Of a stretch of 57,115 bases of DNA, positions 1 to 7,875 are shown piece after piece. This stretch comes from an uncultured SAR116 cluster alpha proteobacterium. Its GTDB lineage: Bacteria > Pseudomonadota > Alphaproteobacteria > Puniceispirillales > Marisalimonadaceae. A model generated the notes under the pieces. The model did no database searches. It was given only the letters and a program-made list of their open reading frames with translations, and was not told the origin of the DNA. The position numbers were made by a program, and so were the translations under genes. Location of the stretch: contig CACAMV010000004.1 of the NCBI GenBank assembly GCA_902533695.1, positions 1 to 57,115 on the forward strand, in the 5' to 3' direction. The number at the start of each line of letters is the position of its first letter. Within the stretch, counting starts at the first letter, position 1.

Positions 1-24
1 CCATTTTCTTCTTTCAAGAAAAAA

Positions 25-102
<78 letters not shown>

Positions 103-149
103 GTTTAATTCAAATTATATATTCAATGAAATAAGGTCAAGTAAAGAAA

Positions 150-656
150 TTATTTTATAATTTGTTTTAGTAAATTATTTTTCTTAATTAAAAGAACTGT
201 TTCAAGAACCAAGCATAAAACCAAGGTTCCCAGCAGTGTGTTAGCAAAAAATGGAATTGCCAAAGTGTAACATTCTAAAAGTCCTTGAAAATTTTTTGGA
301 TAAAAACTTGAAAATAACCAAACTCCAAAATTTGTAACACAATAAAAAATGGAAGCACTTATAAAACATCCTAAAATTCTCGAAATAACTGATTTAAAAT
401 ATTTGCTTATTAGTCCAATTAATAACAAACTACCCCAAGTCCAAATTAATAAACTATGAAAACCTAAAAATAAATCAGATACGGCAAATGCTAAAATTAT
501 ATAAGGTAATGCGCTTATACCGAAAAAAATAGTGCCATACATAGATAGCGCTATAACTGGAGTAAAATTAGGTGGATGCGGAATATATCTAAAAAATGCT
601 ATTACAACGCAAAATGATAGAAAAAGAAAAATTTTTTCATTAATATTTTTTATCAT
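150..656 (-). CDS. Predicted ECF-type S-component-like membrane protein (DUF6580-like), B12-linked
   Basis: A 168-residue, very hydrophobic protein with about five membrane segments, a size typical of substrate-binding S-components of energy-coupling factor transporters. The conserved-looking stretches RYIPHPPNFTPVIALS near residue 24, SDLFLGFH near 60 and VTNFGVWL near 107 resemble the DUF6580 family, recalled as a predicted cobalamin-related S-component. It starts 9 bases after the btuB-like gene and should share its riboswitch-controlled transcript, which supports a role in moving cobalamin or a precursor across the inner membrane. No ECF ATPase or T-component gene is in this window. The substrate is an inference from family resemblance and context. 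Confidence 0.75.
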   Translation of the reverse strand: MIKNINEKIFLFLSFCVVIAFFRYIPHPPNFTPVIALSMYGTIFFGISALPYIILAFAVSDLFLGFHSLLIWTWGSLLLIGLISKYFKSVISRILGCFISASIFYCVTNFGVWLFSSFYPKNFQGLLECYTLAIPFFANTLLGTLVLCLVLETVLLIKKNNLLKQIIK

Positions 657-665
657 AAGAAAACC

Positions 666-2462
666 TTAAAATTGTGATTCAACTCCTGTATAAATTGCAA
701 AATCAGATGTCTTATAATTTCTATTTACTTGATAGTCTTGATCTAGCATATTAACTAATTTTAGATTTAATTTCAAATCATCTTTAACTTTGTAATTGAA
801 TCTAGAGTTTAATAAAGTAAATGATGGAAGTTCTACCCTACTTGTATCATAACTTTTTTCTTGATAAACCAAAGATAAATTTGCATTTAAGAAATCATTA
901 AAGTTGTATTCTAAATTTGAAGACAATTTGTGCATAGGAACTAATTTACTTCTAAGATTTGTATCTGTTTGACTATCCGTATAGGTATATGACATTGAAG
1001 CATTAAGTGATTTAGAAAAAATTTTCTTTCCTATAATTTCATACCCTTTAATATTTGTTTTTTCACTAACTTGTCTATAACCTCCTCCACTATAATCTAT
1101 TTTATCCTTTATTTGCCCATCAAAATATGAAGAAGATAATTTTAAAGAATTTTTAAAATCATCGAATTCAATACCAATTTCAGCATTATTAGTTTTTTCA
1201 GGTTTTAATAGATTAATACCTGATGCTAGATTATTTCTTTCATATAAAGAAGGCGGCCTATAACCTGTACCATTTGAGAATTTTAATTTAAGTCTACTAT
1301 TCACTTTATAACCTGCTTGAAGTCTATAAGTGTCATGAGAATCATAAAATTGATCATTATCTCTGCGAACAGATAAATCAATGTTAGTCTTACTGGTAAG
1401 ATTAAATCTTCCAGCTACAATAGCAGCATTAGATTGACGCATCACTCTATTAGTTCCTGTTTTGTATTTTAAATTTTTATGCTCTAAACCAACATCAAAA
1501 AAATTATTATTTAGATTTTTTTTCCTTATCAGATACTCAAACTTGTGTTGTGAAGAGCTTTGTTCTGAATTATAACTTCCAGAAGTAATTCTATTAACAC
1601 GGTTAGGATTATATATAATCTTTTGATTTATATTTTTTCCAGTTTTAAATTCAAACTTTACTAATCCACTTTGTATATTTGTTTTGGTAAAGTCATGGTT
1701 GTCGGTTTGATCAAATTTGTCATATTCATATTTAGATGAAGAATCTCTAAAAACAAAAGTAACATTGTTATTAGAAAACTTTTTTTGAGCTTTTATTGTT
1801 GCATTACCATAATTATAGGCATCTTTTTCAGTATTATTATTTTTGTCACCTGATGAAAATCCATCTGTGTGGTATAAATTTACATTAGCACTGACTTTAT
1901 AATCTTCTTTTCCAAATGAATAATAATTTCCAGTATAAAAACTATTATATGAACCAATTTCAGTTTTGTTTTGAAATGATTTTTTGTTGTAATTGGCATC
2001 TTTAGTAACAATTGAAATTACTCCTCCAGCTGCCTCTCCTCCATGATTTGGTCCTTGAGGTGATTTTAAAATTTCGATCTTTTTTATATCTCCAAGAGGA
2101 ATGTCTTGTAAATAAGTTTCAGTTTGAGTTCCTGTAGGATCAGCTATAATCATACCATCAACTAATATTTTTAAGTGTTTTTTAGGAAATCCTCTAACAA
2201 AATATGATGCTACAGAACCAGGACCTCCAGTACTTGCAATGCCAATACTGCTTTTAAAGTTTAATAAATCTATAAGGTTGGTCGCAGATGATTTTTCTAT
2301 TTGATTTTCTGATATAATCTCTACAAATGAATTAGTGTTTTCAATTTTTTCTTCAAATCTAGTAGGAGTGATCACAACCCTGAGCAAATTTTCATCAGCA
2401 AAACAGTCTATATTAAGAAAAATTAGTAAAAACTTTAGGCTTAGTATTAATTTAATTTTCAT
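666..2462 (-). CDS. btuB: TonB-dependent outer-membrane receptor, BtuB-like (vitamin B12)
   Basis: A 598-residue protein with an N-terminal signal peptide (about residues 1-22, ending near CFADE), then a TonB-box-like segment RVVITPTR typical of BtuB proteins. A plug domain follows (about 35-155) with the VDGMIIADPTGTQ and SPQGPNHGGEAAGGVI motifs. The rest is alternating beta-strand sequence ending in an aromatic residue (VESQF), as expected for a 22-strand barrel. The start ATG has a strong GGAGGTGAT ribosome site. A cobalamin riboswitch precedes it on the same strand, so B12 is the best substrate call. The length matches the family (about 590-620). Uptake would need TonB-ExbBD, which is not in the window. 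Confidence 0.9.
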   Translation of the reverse strand: MKIKLILSLKFLLIFLNIDCFADENLLRVVITPTRFEEKIENTNSFVEIISENQIEKSSATNLIDLLNFKSSIGIASTGGPGSVASYFVRGFPKKHLKILVDGMIIADPTGTQTETYLQDIPLGDIKKIEILKSPQGPNHGGEAAGGVISIVTKDANYNKKSFQNKTEIGSYNSFYTGNYYSFGKEDYKVSANVNLYHTDGFSSGDKNNNTEKDAYNYGNATIKAQKKFSNNNVTFVFRDSSSKYEYDKFDQTDNHDFTKTNIQSGLVKFEFKTGKNINQKIIYNPNRVNRITSGSYNSEQSSSQHKFEYLIRKKNLNNNFFDVGLEHKNLKYKTGTNRVMRQSNAAIVAGRFNLTSKTNIDLSVRRDNDQFYDSHDTYRLQAGYKVNSRLKLKFSNGTGYRPPSLYERNNLASGINLLKPEKTNNAEIGIEFDDFKNSLKLSSSYFDGQIKDKIDYSGGGYRQVSEKTNIKGYEIIGKKIFSKSLNASMSYTYTDSQTDTNLRSKLVPMHKLSSNLEYNFNDFLNANLSLVYQEKSYDTSRVELPSFTLLNSRFNYKVKDDLKLNLKLVNMLDQDYQVNRNYKTSDFAIYTGVESQF

Positions 2463-2503
2463 ATCACCTCCAGTAACAAATCAAATCTTTTAAATTAGAT
2501 ATT

Positions 2504-2560
2504 TGTCGCTAGACGATGTTCTCGTGTTTTCCGTTTACCCGACAGTTAACAAAAGCGACA
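2504..2560 (-). promoter_or_regulatory. Possible expression-platform stem between the B12 aptamer and btuB
   Basis: Directly after the aptamer on the minus strand, TGTCGCT (2554-2560) is a perfect complement of AGCGACA (2504-2510), making a 7-bp stem around a 43-base loop. It begins at the base next to helix P1 and ends about 30 bases before the btuB ribosome site. It could act as an anti-terminator or switching helix, but no U-tract follows, so the mechanism is open. The base pairing is seen; the role is inferred. Confidence 0.4.
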
Positions 2561-2737
2561 CTATATGGCAGGTCTCCTGGCTAGTGCGTCAACATTATAT
2601 CAAACCTTCCCGATTGCTCAGTGGCAAAAAGATATAACTATTCACTTACAGTTGCGGGTACAGCTTTGGCTTTTATTATTCTAATAATTCCAAATTCCCA
2701 TTTTAAGCTTGAAGAAATCTTCTAAGCACCTATACAG
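2561..2737 (-). ncRNA. Cobalamin (AdoCbl) riboswitch aptamer
   Basis: On the minus strand the conserved cobalamin aptamer blocks occur in order: GGTGC (2726-2730), GGGAA near 2700, CCCGCAACTGTAAG (2645-2658), GCCACTG (2619-2625), GGGAAGG (2605-2611) and the B12 box AGCCAGGAGACCTGCC (2567-2582). A closing helix P1 can form between 2732-2737 (CTGTAT) and 2561-2566 (ATATAG), including one G-U pair. The aptamer fills most of the 307-base gap upstream of the BtuB-like gene and should turn the uptake genes off when cobalamin is plentiful, as known for this riboswitch class. The rest of the gap holds the btuB ribosome site and a probable AT-rich promoter near 2745-2765. Confidence 0.96.
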
Positions 2738-2769
2738 TTAATTGAATTAATAATATATAGGTTAATGTT

Positions 2770-3621
2770 TTGTCAATTAAGAATTTTAAATTGCTGATTT
2801 TTGGTTATGGATATTTAACTAGAGCAATTGCTAAACTTTCTATAGAGAATAATTATGATTTAACAATTGTTTCAAGAAAAAAAAGGAAAGATAAATTCTT
2901 CAAATTAATTTCTTACAAGCAGTTAAATGATATTAAAATGGATTTAAAATATTATAATGCAATTTCTACCGTACCTCCAGATGAGGATGGAAAAGATTAT
3001 GTTTTAAAGTCTGTAGATGCGAAATTAATTAACACATTTGCAAAAATAATTTATATCTCTTCCACATCGGTTTATCCAGGTGGTTTAGTTGATGAGGGTA
3101 CTAGGAAATTAAACTCATTAGGAAGAGGAAAAATTAGATCTGAAATAGAAAAAAAATGGCAAGATATCACTAACCCAATAATTATAAGGCCAGGAGGCAT
3201 TTACAGTTTTGAAAATAATGTGATGAGAAGATTTTTAGAAGGCAATCAGAAAATAATTTTTAAAAAGGGGCACTTCACAAATAGGATACACATAGAAGAT
3301 TTAGTTGGTATAATTTTTAAAATTTTACTTCTTAACAATCCTCCAAAAGTTATTAATGCTGTTGATGAAGATTTCGTTATTACATATGACGTTGTAAAAG
3401 AAATTTGTAATAAATTTAATCTTCCCAATCCTAAAAAAATAAATTATAGAAATATAAATGTATCTCAAGATACAAGATCCTTTTTTGAAGTTTCTAAACA
3501 AGTAAAAAGCAAATATGTTAAAAAAAAATTAAATTATCATCTTAAACACAATAATTTTTCAAGTTCATTAACTAAAATAACCAAAAATTTGTTAAAACAA
3601 AAAGATGAAACAAATGAATAA
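2770..3621 (+). CDS. NAD(P)-dependent epimerase/dehydratase-family protein (extended SDR, YeeZ-like)
   Basis: A 283-residue Rossmann-fold protein. The N-terminus has the dinucleotide-binding pattern IFGYGYLTRAIA (residues 9-20), and a YISSTSVY segment near residue 96-103 matches the SDR Ser/Tyr region. RPGGIYS near 142 and the later HIEDLV match sugar-nucleotide epimerase relatives such as YeeZ. The start is TTG with an AGGT about 9 bases upstream; the nearby ATG at 2765 is in another frame that stops quickly. The 3' end overlaps the next gene by 17 bases, so they are probably co-translated. The substrate cannot be read from sequence. Confidence 0.8.
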   Translation: MSIKNFKLLIFGYGYLTRAIAKLSIENNYDLTIVSRKKRKDKFFKLISYKQLNDIKMDLKYYNAISTVPPDEDGKDYVLKSVDAKLINTFAKIIYISSTSVYPGGLVDEGTRKLNSLGRGKIRSEIEKKWQDITNPIIIRPGGIYSFENNVMRRFLEGNQKIIFKKGHFTNRIHIEDLVGIIFKILLLNNPPKVINAVDEDFVITYDVVKEICNKFNLPNPKKINYRNINVSQDTRSFFEVSKQVKSKYVKKKLNYHLKHNNFSSSLTKITKNLLKQKDETNE

Positions 3622-4384
3622 AAATCTCTATAAAGTTTTATCTGTAACCAAATGGGCAGAGAACTTATTTTCTTTTAAGGTAAAAAGACCTTCAAATTTT
3701 AAATTTAAATCTGGAGAGTTTTTAATGATCGGATTATATGATGATAACAAAAAACCAATTCTAAGAGCTTATTCTATTTGCTCCCCCAATTGGTCGGAAG
3801 AATTAGAATTTTATTCAATTATTGTTAAAAATGGTCCCTTAACATCAAAATTAAAAAATATAAAAGAAAATGACGGAATAATTTTGATGACAAAATCTAC
3901 AGGAACTCTGATATTAGATTCTATCAAAGCTGGTGAAAGACTTTTTCTTTTTTCAACTGGTACAGGTTTTGCCCCATTTGCTTCATTAATAAGAGATCCT
4001 GAATTATATGAAAAGTTTGACAAAATTATTTTGACACATACTTGTAGAAATAAAATTGAACTAGCTTACAGTTCTCAAATTATTGAAGAATGTAATACTA
4101 ACGAATTAATTAAAGAATTTACTCAAGATAAACTTACCTATTATCAAACGACAACAAGAGAAGACACTGCTTACATCGGAAGAATTACTGATAGAATTAT
4201 GAATAATTCATTTTATCAAGATTTAAGCATAAAAAAAATAGACTCTAAAAATGATAGAGCTATGATTTGTGGATCAAATGAATTTAATAATGACTTAAAA
4301 AATATATTATTGGATTTAAATTTTGAGGAGGGCGCTACAAATAAACCTGGTGATTTTGTTTTAGAAAAAGCGTTTGTAGGATAA
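3605..4384 (+). CDS. fpr: Ferredoxin/flavodoxin--NADP+ reductase
   Basis: A 259-residue FAD enzyme of the bacterial FPR type, moving electrons between NADPH and ferredoxin or flavodoxin in the cytosol. The FAD-binding RAYSICS motif is near residue 59. The NADP-binding STGTGFAPF lies near 118-126, followed by THTCRN. The C-terminal tail FVLEKAFVG is the classic ending of the subfamily, where the tail stacks over FAD. The length matches the family (about 257). It overlaps the preceding epimerase-like gene by 17 bases. An alternative start is the methionine at codon 4. A tRNA on the opposite strand begins 2 bases after the stop codon. Confidence 0.95.
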   Translation: MKQMNKNLYKVLSVTKWAENLFSFKVKRPSNFKFKSGEFLMIGLYDDNKKPILRAYSICSPNWSEELEFYSIIVKNGPLTSKLKNIKENDGIILMTKSTGTLILDSIKAGERLFLFSTGTGFAPFASLIRDPELYEKFDKIILTHTCRNKIELAYSSQIIEECNTNELIKEFTQDKLTYYQTTTREDTAYIGRITDRIMNNSFYQDLSIKKIDSKNDRAMICGSNEFNNDLKNILLDLNFEEGATNKPGDFVLEKAFVG

Positions 4385-4386
4385 AA

Positions 4387-4462
4387 TGGTGGGCGGTGAG
4401 AGACTCGAACTCCCGACCCTCTCGGTGTAAACGAGATGCTCTACCAACTGAGCTAACCGCCC
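4387..4462 (-). tRNA. tRNA-Val (anticodon TAC)
   Basis: The minus-strand cloverleaf has acceptor GGGCGGT paired with ACCGCCC, D-arm TAGCTCAG and anticodon stem TCTCG/CGAGA. The loop TTTACAC gives TAC. The T-loop TTCGAGT is present, discriminator A, and CCA is encoded. It lies convergent to fpr with almost no gap. Confidence 0.96.
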
Positions 4463-4516
4463 TACTTTAAAGAATAAAAAACTTTTAAATTAACATTTAA
4501 TTAAATTGTAAAACTT

Positions 4517-5044
4517 ATGAAGAATATAAAACCATCTTCTTGGATAGTCAATCAAGTTAAAAATATAAATAGTAAAAAAGGTATTTTTAATATGGTCGAT
4601 TTAGCAAGCGGTTATGGAAGACATAGTATTTATTTTGCAAAAAATGGATTCGACGTTATTGCTGTAGATAATGATAAATTTAAATTAGATTTTTACCCAA
4701 AAATATCAAATTTAAAAACTATTTGTTTTGATCTGGAGGATAATAATAATTGGCCATTTAATAATCAGTTTGATTTGGTTTTAGTTGTAAATTATTTAAA
4801 CAGGAAAAAATTCAAAGAAATTTTAAATTTGGTTAAAGTTAATGGTTTTTTAATTTATGATACATTTTCAGTCGGCAATGAAAAATTTGGCAAACCTAGT
4901 AACCCAGATTTTTTATTAAAAAAAAATGAGTTAAGAAGTTTAATTGCTAGCAATTTTACAATCGAATTTTTTTTTGAAGGAAAAGTATTTTTTCCTAAAA
5001 TAGCAATTAAACAAAGATGTGTTGCAAAAAGAGTGGCTCTATAA
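4517..5044 (+). CDS. SAM-dependent methyltransferase (TehB-like class I)
   Basis: A 175-residue Rossmann-type methyltransferase. Motif I is VDLASGYGRHSIYFA (about residues 23-37), followed by the acidic strand end VIAVDND. FDLVLVVNYL near 90 is motif IV-like. The segment YDTFSVGNEKFGKPSNPDF near 114-132 matches the TehB/tellurite-resistance methyltransferase group common in proteobacteria. The natural substrate is usually unknown in such proteins. The last codons lie inside the hairpin that terminates the opposite gene hupB. No clear ribosome site is seen before the ATG. Confidence 0.85.
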   Translation: MKNIKPSSWIVNQVKNINSKKGIFNMVDLASGYGRHSIYFAKNGFDVIAVDNDKFKLDFYPKISNLKTICFDLEDNNNWPFNNQFDLVLVVNYLNRKKFKEILNLVKVNGFLIYDTFSVGNEKFGKPSNPDFLLKKNELRSLIASNFTIEFFFEGKVFFPKIAIKQRCVAKRVAL

Positions 5045-5053
5045 AGCCACTCT
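5030..5053 (-). terminator. Rho-independent terminator of hupB, overlapping the methyltransferase 3' end
   Basis: Nine-base perfect inverted repeat: AGAGTGGCT (5030-5038) and AGCCACTCT (5045-5053) with a 6-base loop. On the minus strand the stem is followed by TTTTT (complement of 5026-5030), as expected for termination of hupB, whose stop codon is 8 bases upstream. On the plus strand the same DNA encodes the last residues and stop codon of the methyltransferase. Confidence 0.85.
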
Positions 5054-5060
5054 AAGTAAT

Positions 5061-5336
5061 TTAACCGTTTACAGCTTCCTTTAGAGGAGTGCCCGGTTTA
5101 AATTTCGGCATTTTTGATGCCTTAATTTGAATTGGTTCACCAGTTCTTGGATTACGTCCAGTAGTAGCTTTTCTGTTTGCAACTGAAAAAGTCCCAAAGC
5201 CTACAATTCTTACATCTCCGCCTGATTTCAGTGCCCCAGTAATAGCTCCTATAACGCCGTCAACAGCTTTACCTGCATCTGACTTTGATAATCCCGATGC
5301 GGCGGCAACACTTGCGACTAGTTCATTTTTATTCAT
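5061..5336 (-). CDS. hupB: HU-family nucleoid DNA-binding protein
   Basis: A 91-residue histone-like protein of the usual HU length. MNKNELVASVAAASGLSKSD at the N-terminus, GFGTFSVANRKATTGRNPRT near residue 47-66 (the DNA-binding arm, with the conserved RNP) and the lysine-rich FKPGTPLKEAV end are diagnostic. HU bends and compacts DNA as a dimer. It has its own strong GGGAGG ribosome site and a dedicated terminator. It lies downstream of lon on the same strand, a common order in proteobacteria. Confidence 0.98.
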   Translation of the reverse strand: MNKNELVASVAAASGLSKSDAGKAVDGVIGAITGALKSGGDVRIVGFGTFSVANRKATTGRNPRTGEPIQIKASKMPKFKPGTPLKEAVNG

Positions 5337-5366
5337 GCAAACCTCCCTGTGTTTTAGTCATTAAAA

Positions 5367-5396
5367 ATTTAACATTAAATGATTATTTATTGACAA
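5367..5396 (-). promoter_or_regulatory. Candidate hupB promoter
   Basis: On the minus strand TTGTCA (5391-5396) and TTAAAT (5367-5372) are spaced by 18 bases upstream of hupB and downstream of lon. It is a reasonable sigma-70-like match, but such motifs are frequent in AT-rich DNA. The gap between lon and hupB holds no other structure. Confidence 0.35.
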
Positions 5397-5422
5397 TCAA
5401 ATAAATAAATAAATTTTGTAAT

Positions 5423-7798
5423 TTAATGTGCTATCGTAATGTCAGAAACTGAATCAGTTTTAACTTCATTAGAAACCGAACCTTTAACTTCATTTAAACG
5501 TTTAGGTTTTCTAACCAAGGCATTACTAATTACATCTTCAACAAAATTAACAGTAATAATTTCAACTTTATTTTTTATATTATCAGGAATTTCCTCTAAA
5601 TCTTTTTTGTTATCTACCGGTATCAAAACTTTTTTTAGTCCACCTCTTTTAGCAGCCAATAACTTTTCTTTTAATCCACCAATTGGTAAAATTCGTCCCC
5701 TTAAAGTAATTTCTCCAGTCATACCTATATCTTTTTTAACTGGAATTCCGGTTAGCGCAGACACTATACTTGTGATCATTGCAACGCCAGCCGAAGGACC
5801 ATCTTTAGGAGTTGCCCCTTCAGGAACATGGACATGAACATCATGCTTTTCTAACAAACCATTTAAAATACCTAATTCATTGGCCCTTGATTTTATAAAA
5901 AACTCGGCAGCTTGAATAGATTCTTTCATAACTTCACCAAGTTTACCTGTAGCAGAAACCTTACCTTTGCCAGGCACCTTTACTGCTTCAATTGACAGCA
6001 ATTCTCCTCCAACTTCAGTCCAAGCCAAACCTGTACTGACCCCTACAAGATTACTTTTTTCTATCTCTAATCTTATAAACCTAGGCACACCCAAAAAGTC
6101 AGCCAAGTTTTTTTTATCAATTTTAATAGACTTTCTCTTATTCATTTCAATTTCAGTAATAACTTTTCTAATTAATTTTGCTATTTCGCGTTCAAGCGAT
6201 CTAACTCCAGCTTCTCTTGTATATTTTTGTATTATTTCGTAAATAGCCTTATCATCAATTCTAAACTCATTTTTAGAAACTTTACATTCTTTCATATGCT
6301 TAATCAAAAGATGCTTCTTAGCTATTTCAACTTTTTCGTCTTCAGTGTAACCAGGAATTCTAATAACTTCCATTCTATCAATAAGAGCTGGAGGAATATT
6401 GAGAGTATTTGCAGTTGTTATAAACAATATTTTTGACAAATCATAGTCTAACTCTAAATAATGATCTTGAAAACATTTGTTTTGTTCTGGATCTAAAACT
6501 TCTAGTAAGGCAGAAGATGGGTCACCTCTGTAATCAGCACCAAGTTTATCAATTTCATCCAACAAAAACAAAGGATTAATAAACTCCGATTTTTTCATTC
6601 CTTGTACTATTTTTCCTGGAAGTGAACCAATGTAAGTTCTTCTATGTCCTCGAATTTCCGCTTCATCTCTTACTCCTCCAAGAGCCATTCTTACATAACT
6701 TCTTCCAGTTGCTTTCGCGATTGATTGACCCAATGACGTTTTACCAACACCAGGAGGACCGACCAAACAAAGTATTGGACCTTTGATTGTTTTTGTTCTT
6801 TTTTGGACAGCCAAAAATTCTACAACCCTTTCTTTAACTTTATCTAAACCATAATGATCAGAATCTAGAATTTTCCTAGCCTCTTTCAAATCTGTTTTAA
6901 CTTTTGATTCATTTGTCCATGGTATACCCAAAATCCAATCGATATAACTTCTAACAACTGTAGCTTCGGCACTCATAGTACTCATAGATTTTAATTTTTT
7001 AAACTCTGATAGAACTTTTGAATGAGCTTCTTTAGTCAATTTAGCTTTTTTAATTTTTTCTTCTAACTCTTCGAATTCTGTTTTTCCATCTTCACTAGTC
7101 CCTAATTCTCTTTGAATCGCTTTCAATTGTTCATTAAGATAGTATTCACGTTGTGTCTTTTCCATCTGACGTTTCACACGAGAACGCACTTTTCGCTCTG
7201 CTTGAAGAGAACCTATTTCGGTTTCTAATTTTAGAATTAATTCATCTACCCTCTTATTGACATCAGTGATTTCTAAAAATTTTTGTTTTTCATCTATTTC
7301 TAAATTTAAATTAGCTATTATTGTATCTGTTAACCTTGATGGATCTTTTATATCACTTATAATGTTTATTATCTCATTATTTGTTTTTTTATTAAGGTTT
7401 ATGTAGTCCTCAAAAATTGTGTGCAATGTATTAATTATATTTTTATTCTTCATATCAAATGGTTTTTCATTAACCTTGAAGCAGTCAGCATTCAAATATT
7501 TAGTTTGCGTATAAAACTTTTTGATTGAAATTCTATCCTTGCCTTCAACCAATACTTTAACTGTACCATCTGGGAGTTTTAACAGTTGCAATATTGACCC
7601 TAAGGTGCCAACTAAGTGCAAATCTTTTTTTTCAGGATTTTCAGTTGATGGATCTTTCTGAGATAACAAAATAATTTCTTTGTTTTTAGTCATTGAATTT
7701 TCAAGAGATAAAACAGATTTCTCTCTACCTACGAATAAAGGTACAATCATATGTGGGAAGACGACGATATCTCTTAAAGGTAAAACAGGATGATTCAT
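5423..7798 (-). CDS. lon: ATP-dependent protease Lon (La)
   Basis: A 791-residue LonA protease that degrades misfolded and regulatory proteins in the cytosol. The N-terminal substrate-recognition domain begins at HPVLPLRDIVVFPHMIVPLF. The AAA+ module has Walker A GPPGVGKTSL near residue 346 and Walker B FLLDEIDKLG. The C-terminal peptidase has the catalytic Ser in PKDGPSAGVAM near residue 667 and a downstream catalytic Lys region (GGLKEKLLAAKRGG). The length is normal. It follows clpX on the same strand with a 77-base gap that contains a hairpin, so it may be transcribed separately. Confidence 0.99.
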   Translation of the reverse strand: MNHPVLPLRDIVVFPHMIVPLFVGREKSVLSLENSMTKNKEIILLSQKDPSTENPEKKDLHLVGTLGSILQLLKLPDGTVKVLVEGKDRISIKKFYTQTKYLNADCFKVNEKPFDMKNKNIINTLHTIFEDYINLNKKTNNEIINIISDIKDPSRLTDTIIANLNLEIDEKQKFLEITDVNKRVDELILKLETEIGSLQAERKVRSRVKRQMEKTQREYYLNEQLKAIQRELGTSEDGKTEFEELEEKIKKAKLTKEAHSKVLSEFKKLKSMSTMSAEATVVRSYIDWILGIPWTNESKVKTDLKEARKILDSDHYGLDKVKERVVEFLAVQKRTKTIKGPILCLVGPPGVGKTSLGQSIAKATGRSYVRMALGGVRDEAEIRGHRRTYIGSLPGKIVQGMKKSEFINPLFLLDEIDKLGADYRGDPSSALLEVLDPEQNKCFQDHYLELDYDLSKILFITTANTLNIPPALIDRMEVIRIPGYTEDEKVEIAKKHLLIKHMKECKVSKNEFRIDDKAIYEIIQKYTREAGVRSLEREIAKLIRKVITEIEMNKRKSIKIDKKNLADFLGVPRFIRLEIEKSNLVGVSTGLAWTEVGGELLSIEAVKVPGKGKVSATGKLGEVMKESIQAAEFFIKSRANELGILNGLLEKHDVHVHVPEGATPKDGPSAGVAMITSIVSALTGIPVKKDIGMTGEITLRGRILPIGGLKEKLLAAKRGGLKKVLIPVDNKKDLEEIPDNIKNKVEIITVNFVEDVISNALVRKPKRLNEVKGSVSNEVKTDSVSDITIAH

Positions 7799-7841
7799 AA
7801 TATTAACTTAATTTATTATTAATAAATATTATACGAAAAAC

Positions 7842-7861
7842 AAACTTCAAGGGAAAAGTTT
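7842..7861 (-). terminator. Weak candidate terminator after clpX
   Basis: On the minus strand AAACTT (7856-7861) and AAGTTT (7842-7847) form a 6-bp stem with an 8-base loop, followed by GTTTTT. It sits 14 bases after the clpX stop and before lon. The stem is short and AT-rich, so the call is tentative. Confidence 0.45.
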
Positions 7862-7875
7862 AATTTTTATGTTTT

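Noticed and set aside
5439-5837. 132-codon plus-strand frame across the lon 3' end
   Set aside because: Antisense shadow of the Lon protease domain, without a start context or homology.
7800-7860. Sigma-32-like heat-shock promoter before lon (CTTGAA ... TATAAT)
   Set aside because: The spacing between elements is too short for either sigma-32 or sigma-70, and the bases overlap the candidate clpX terminator.
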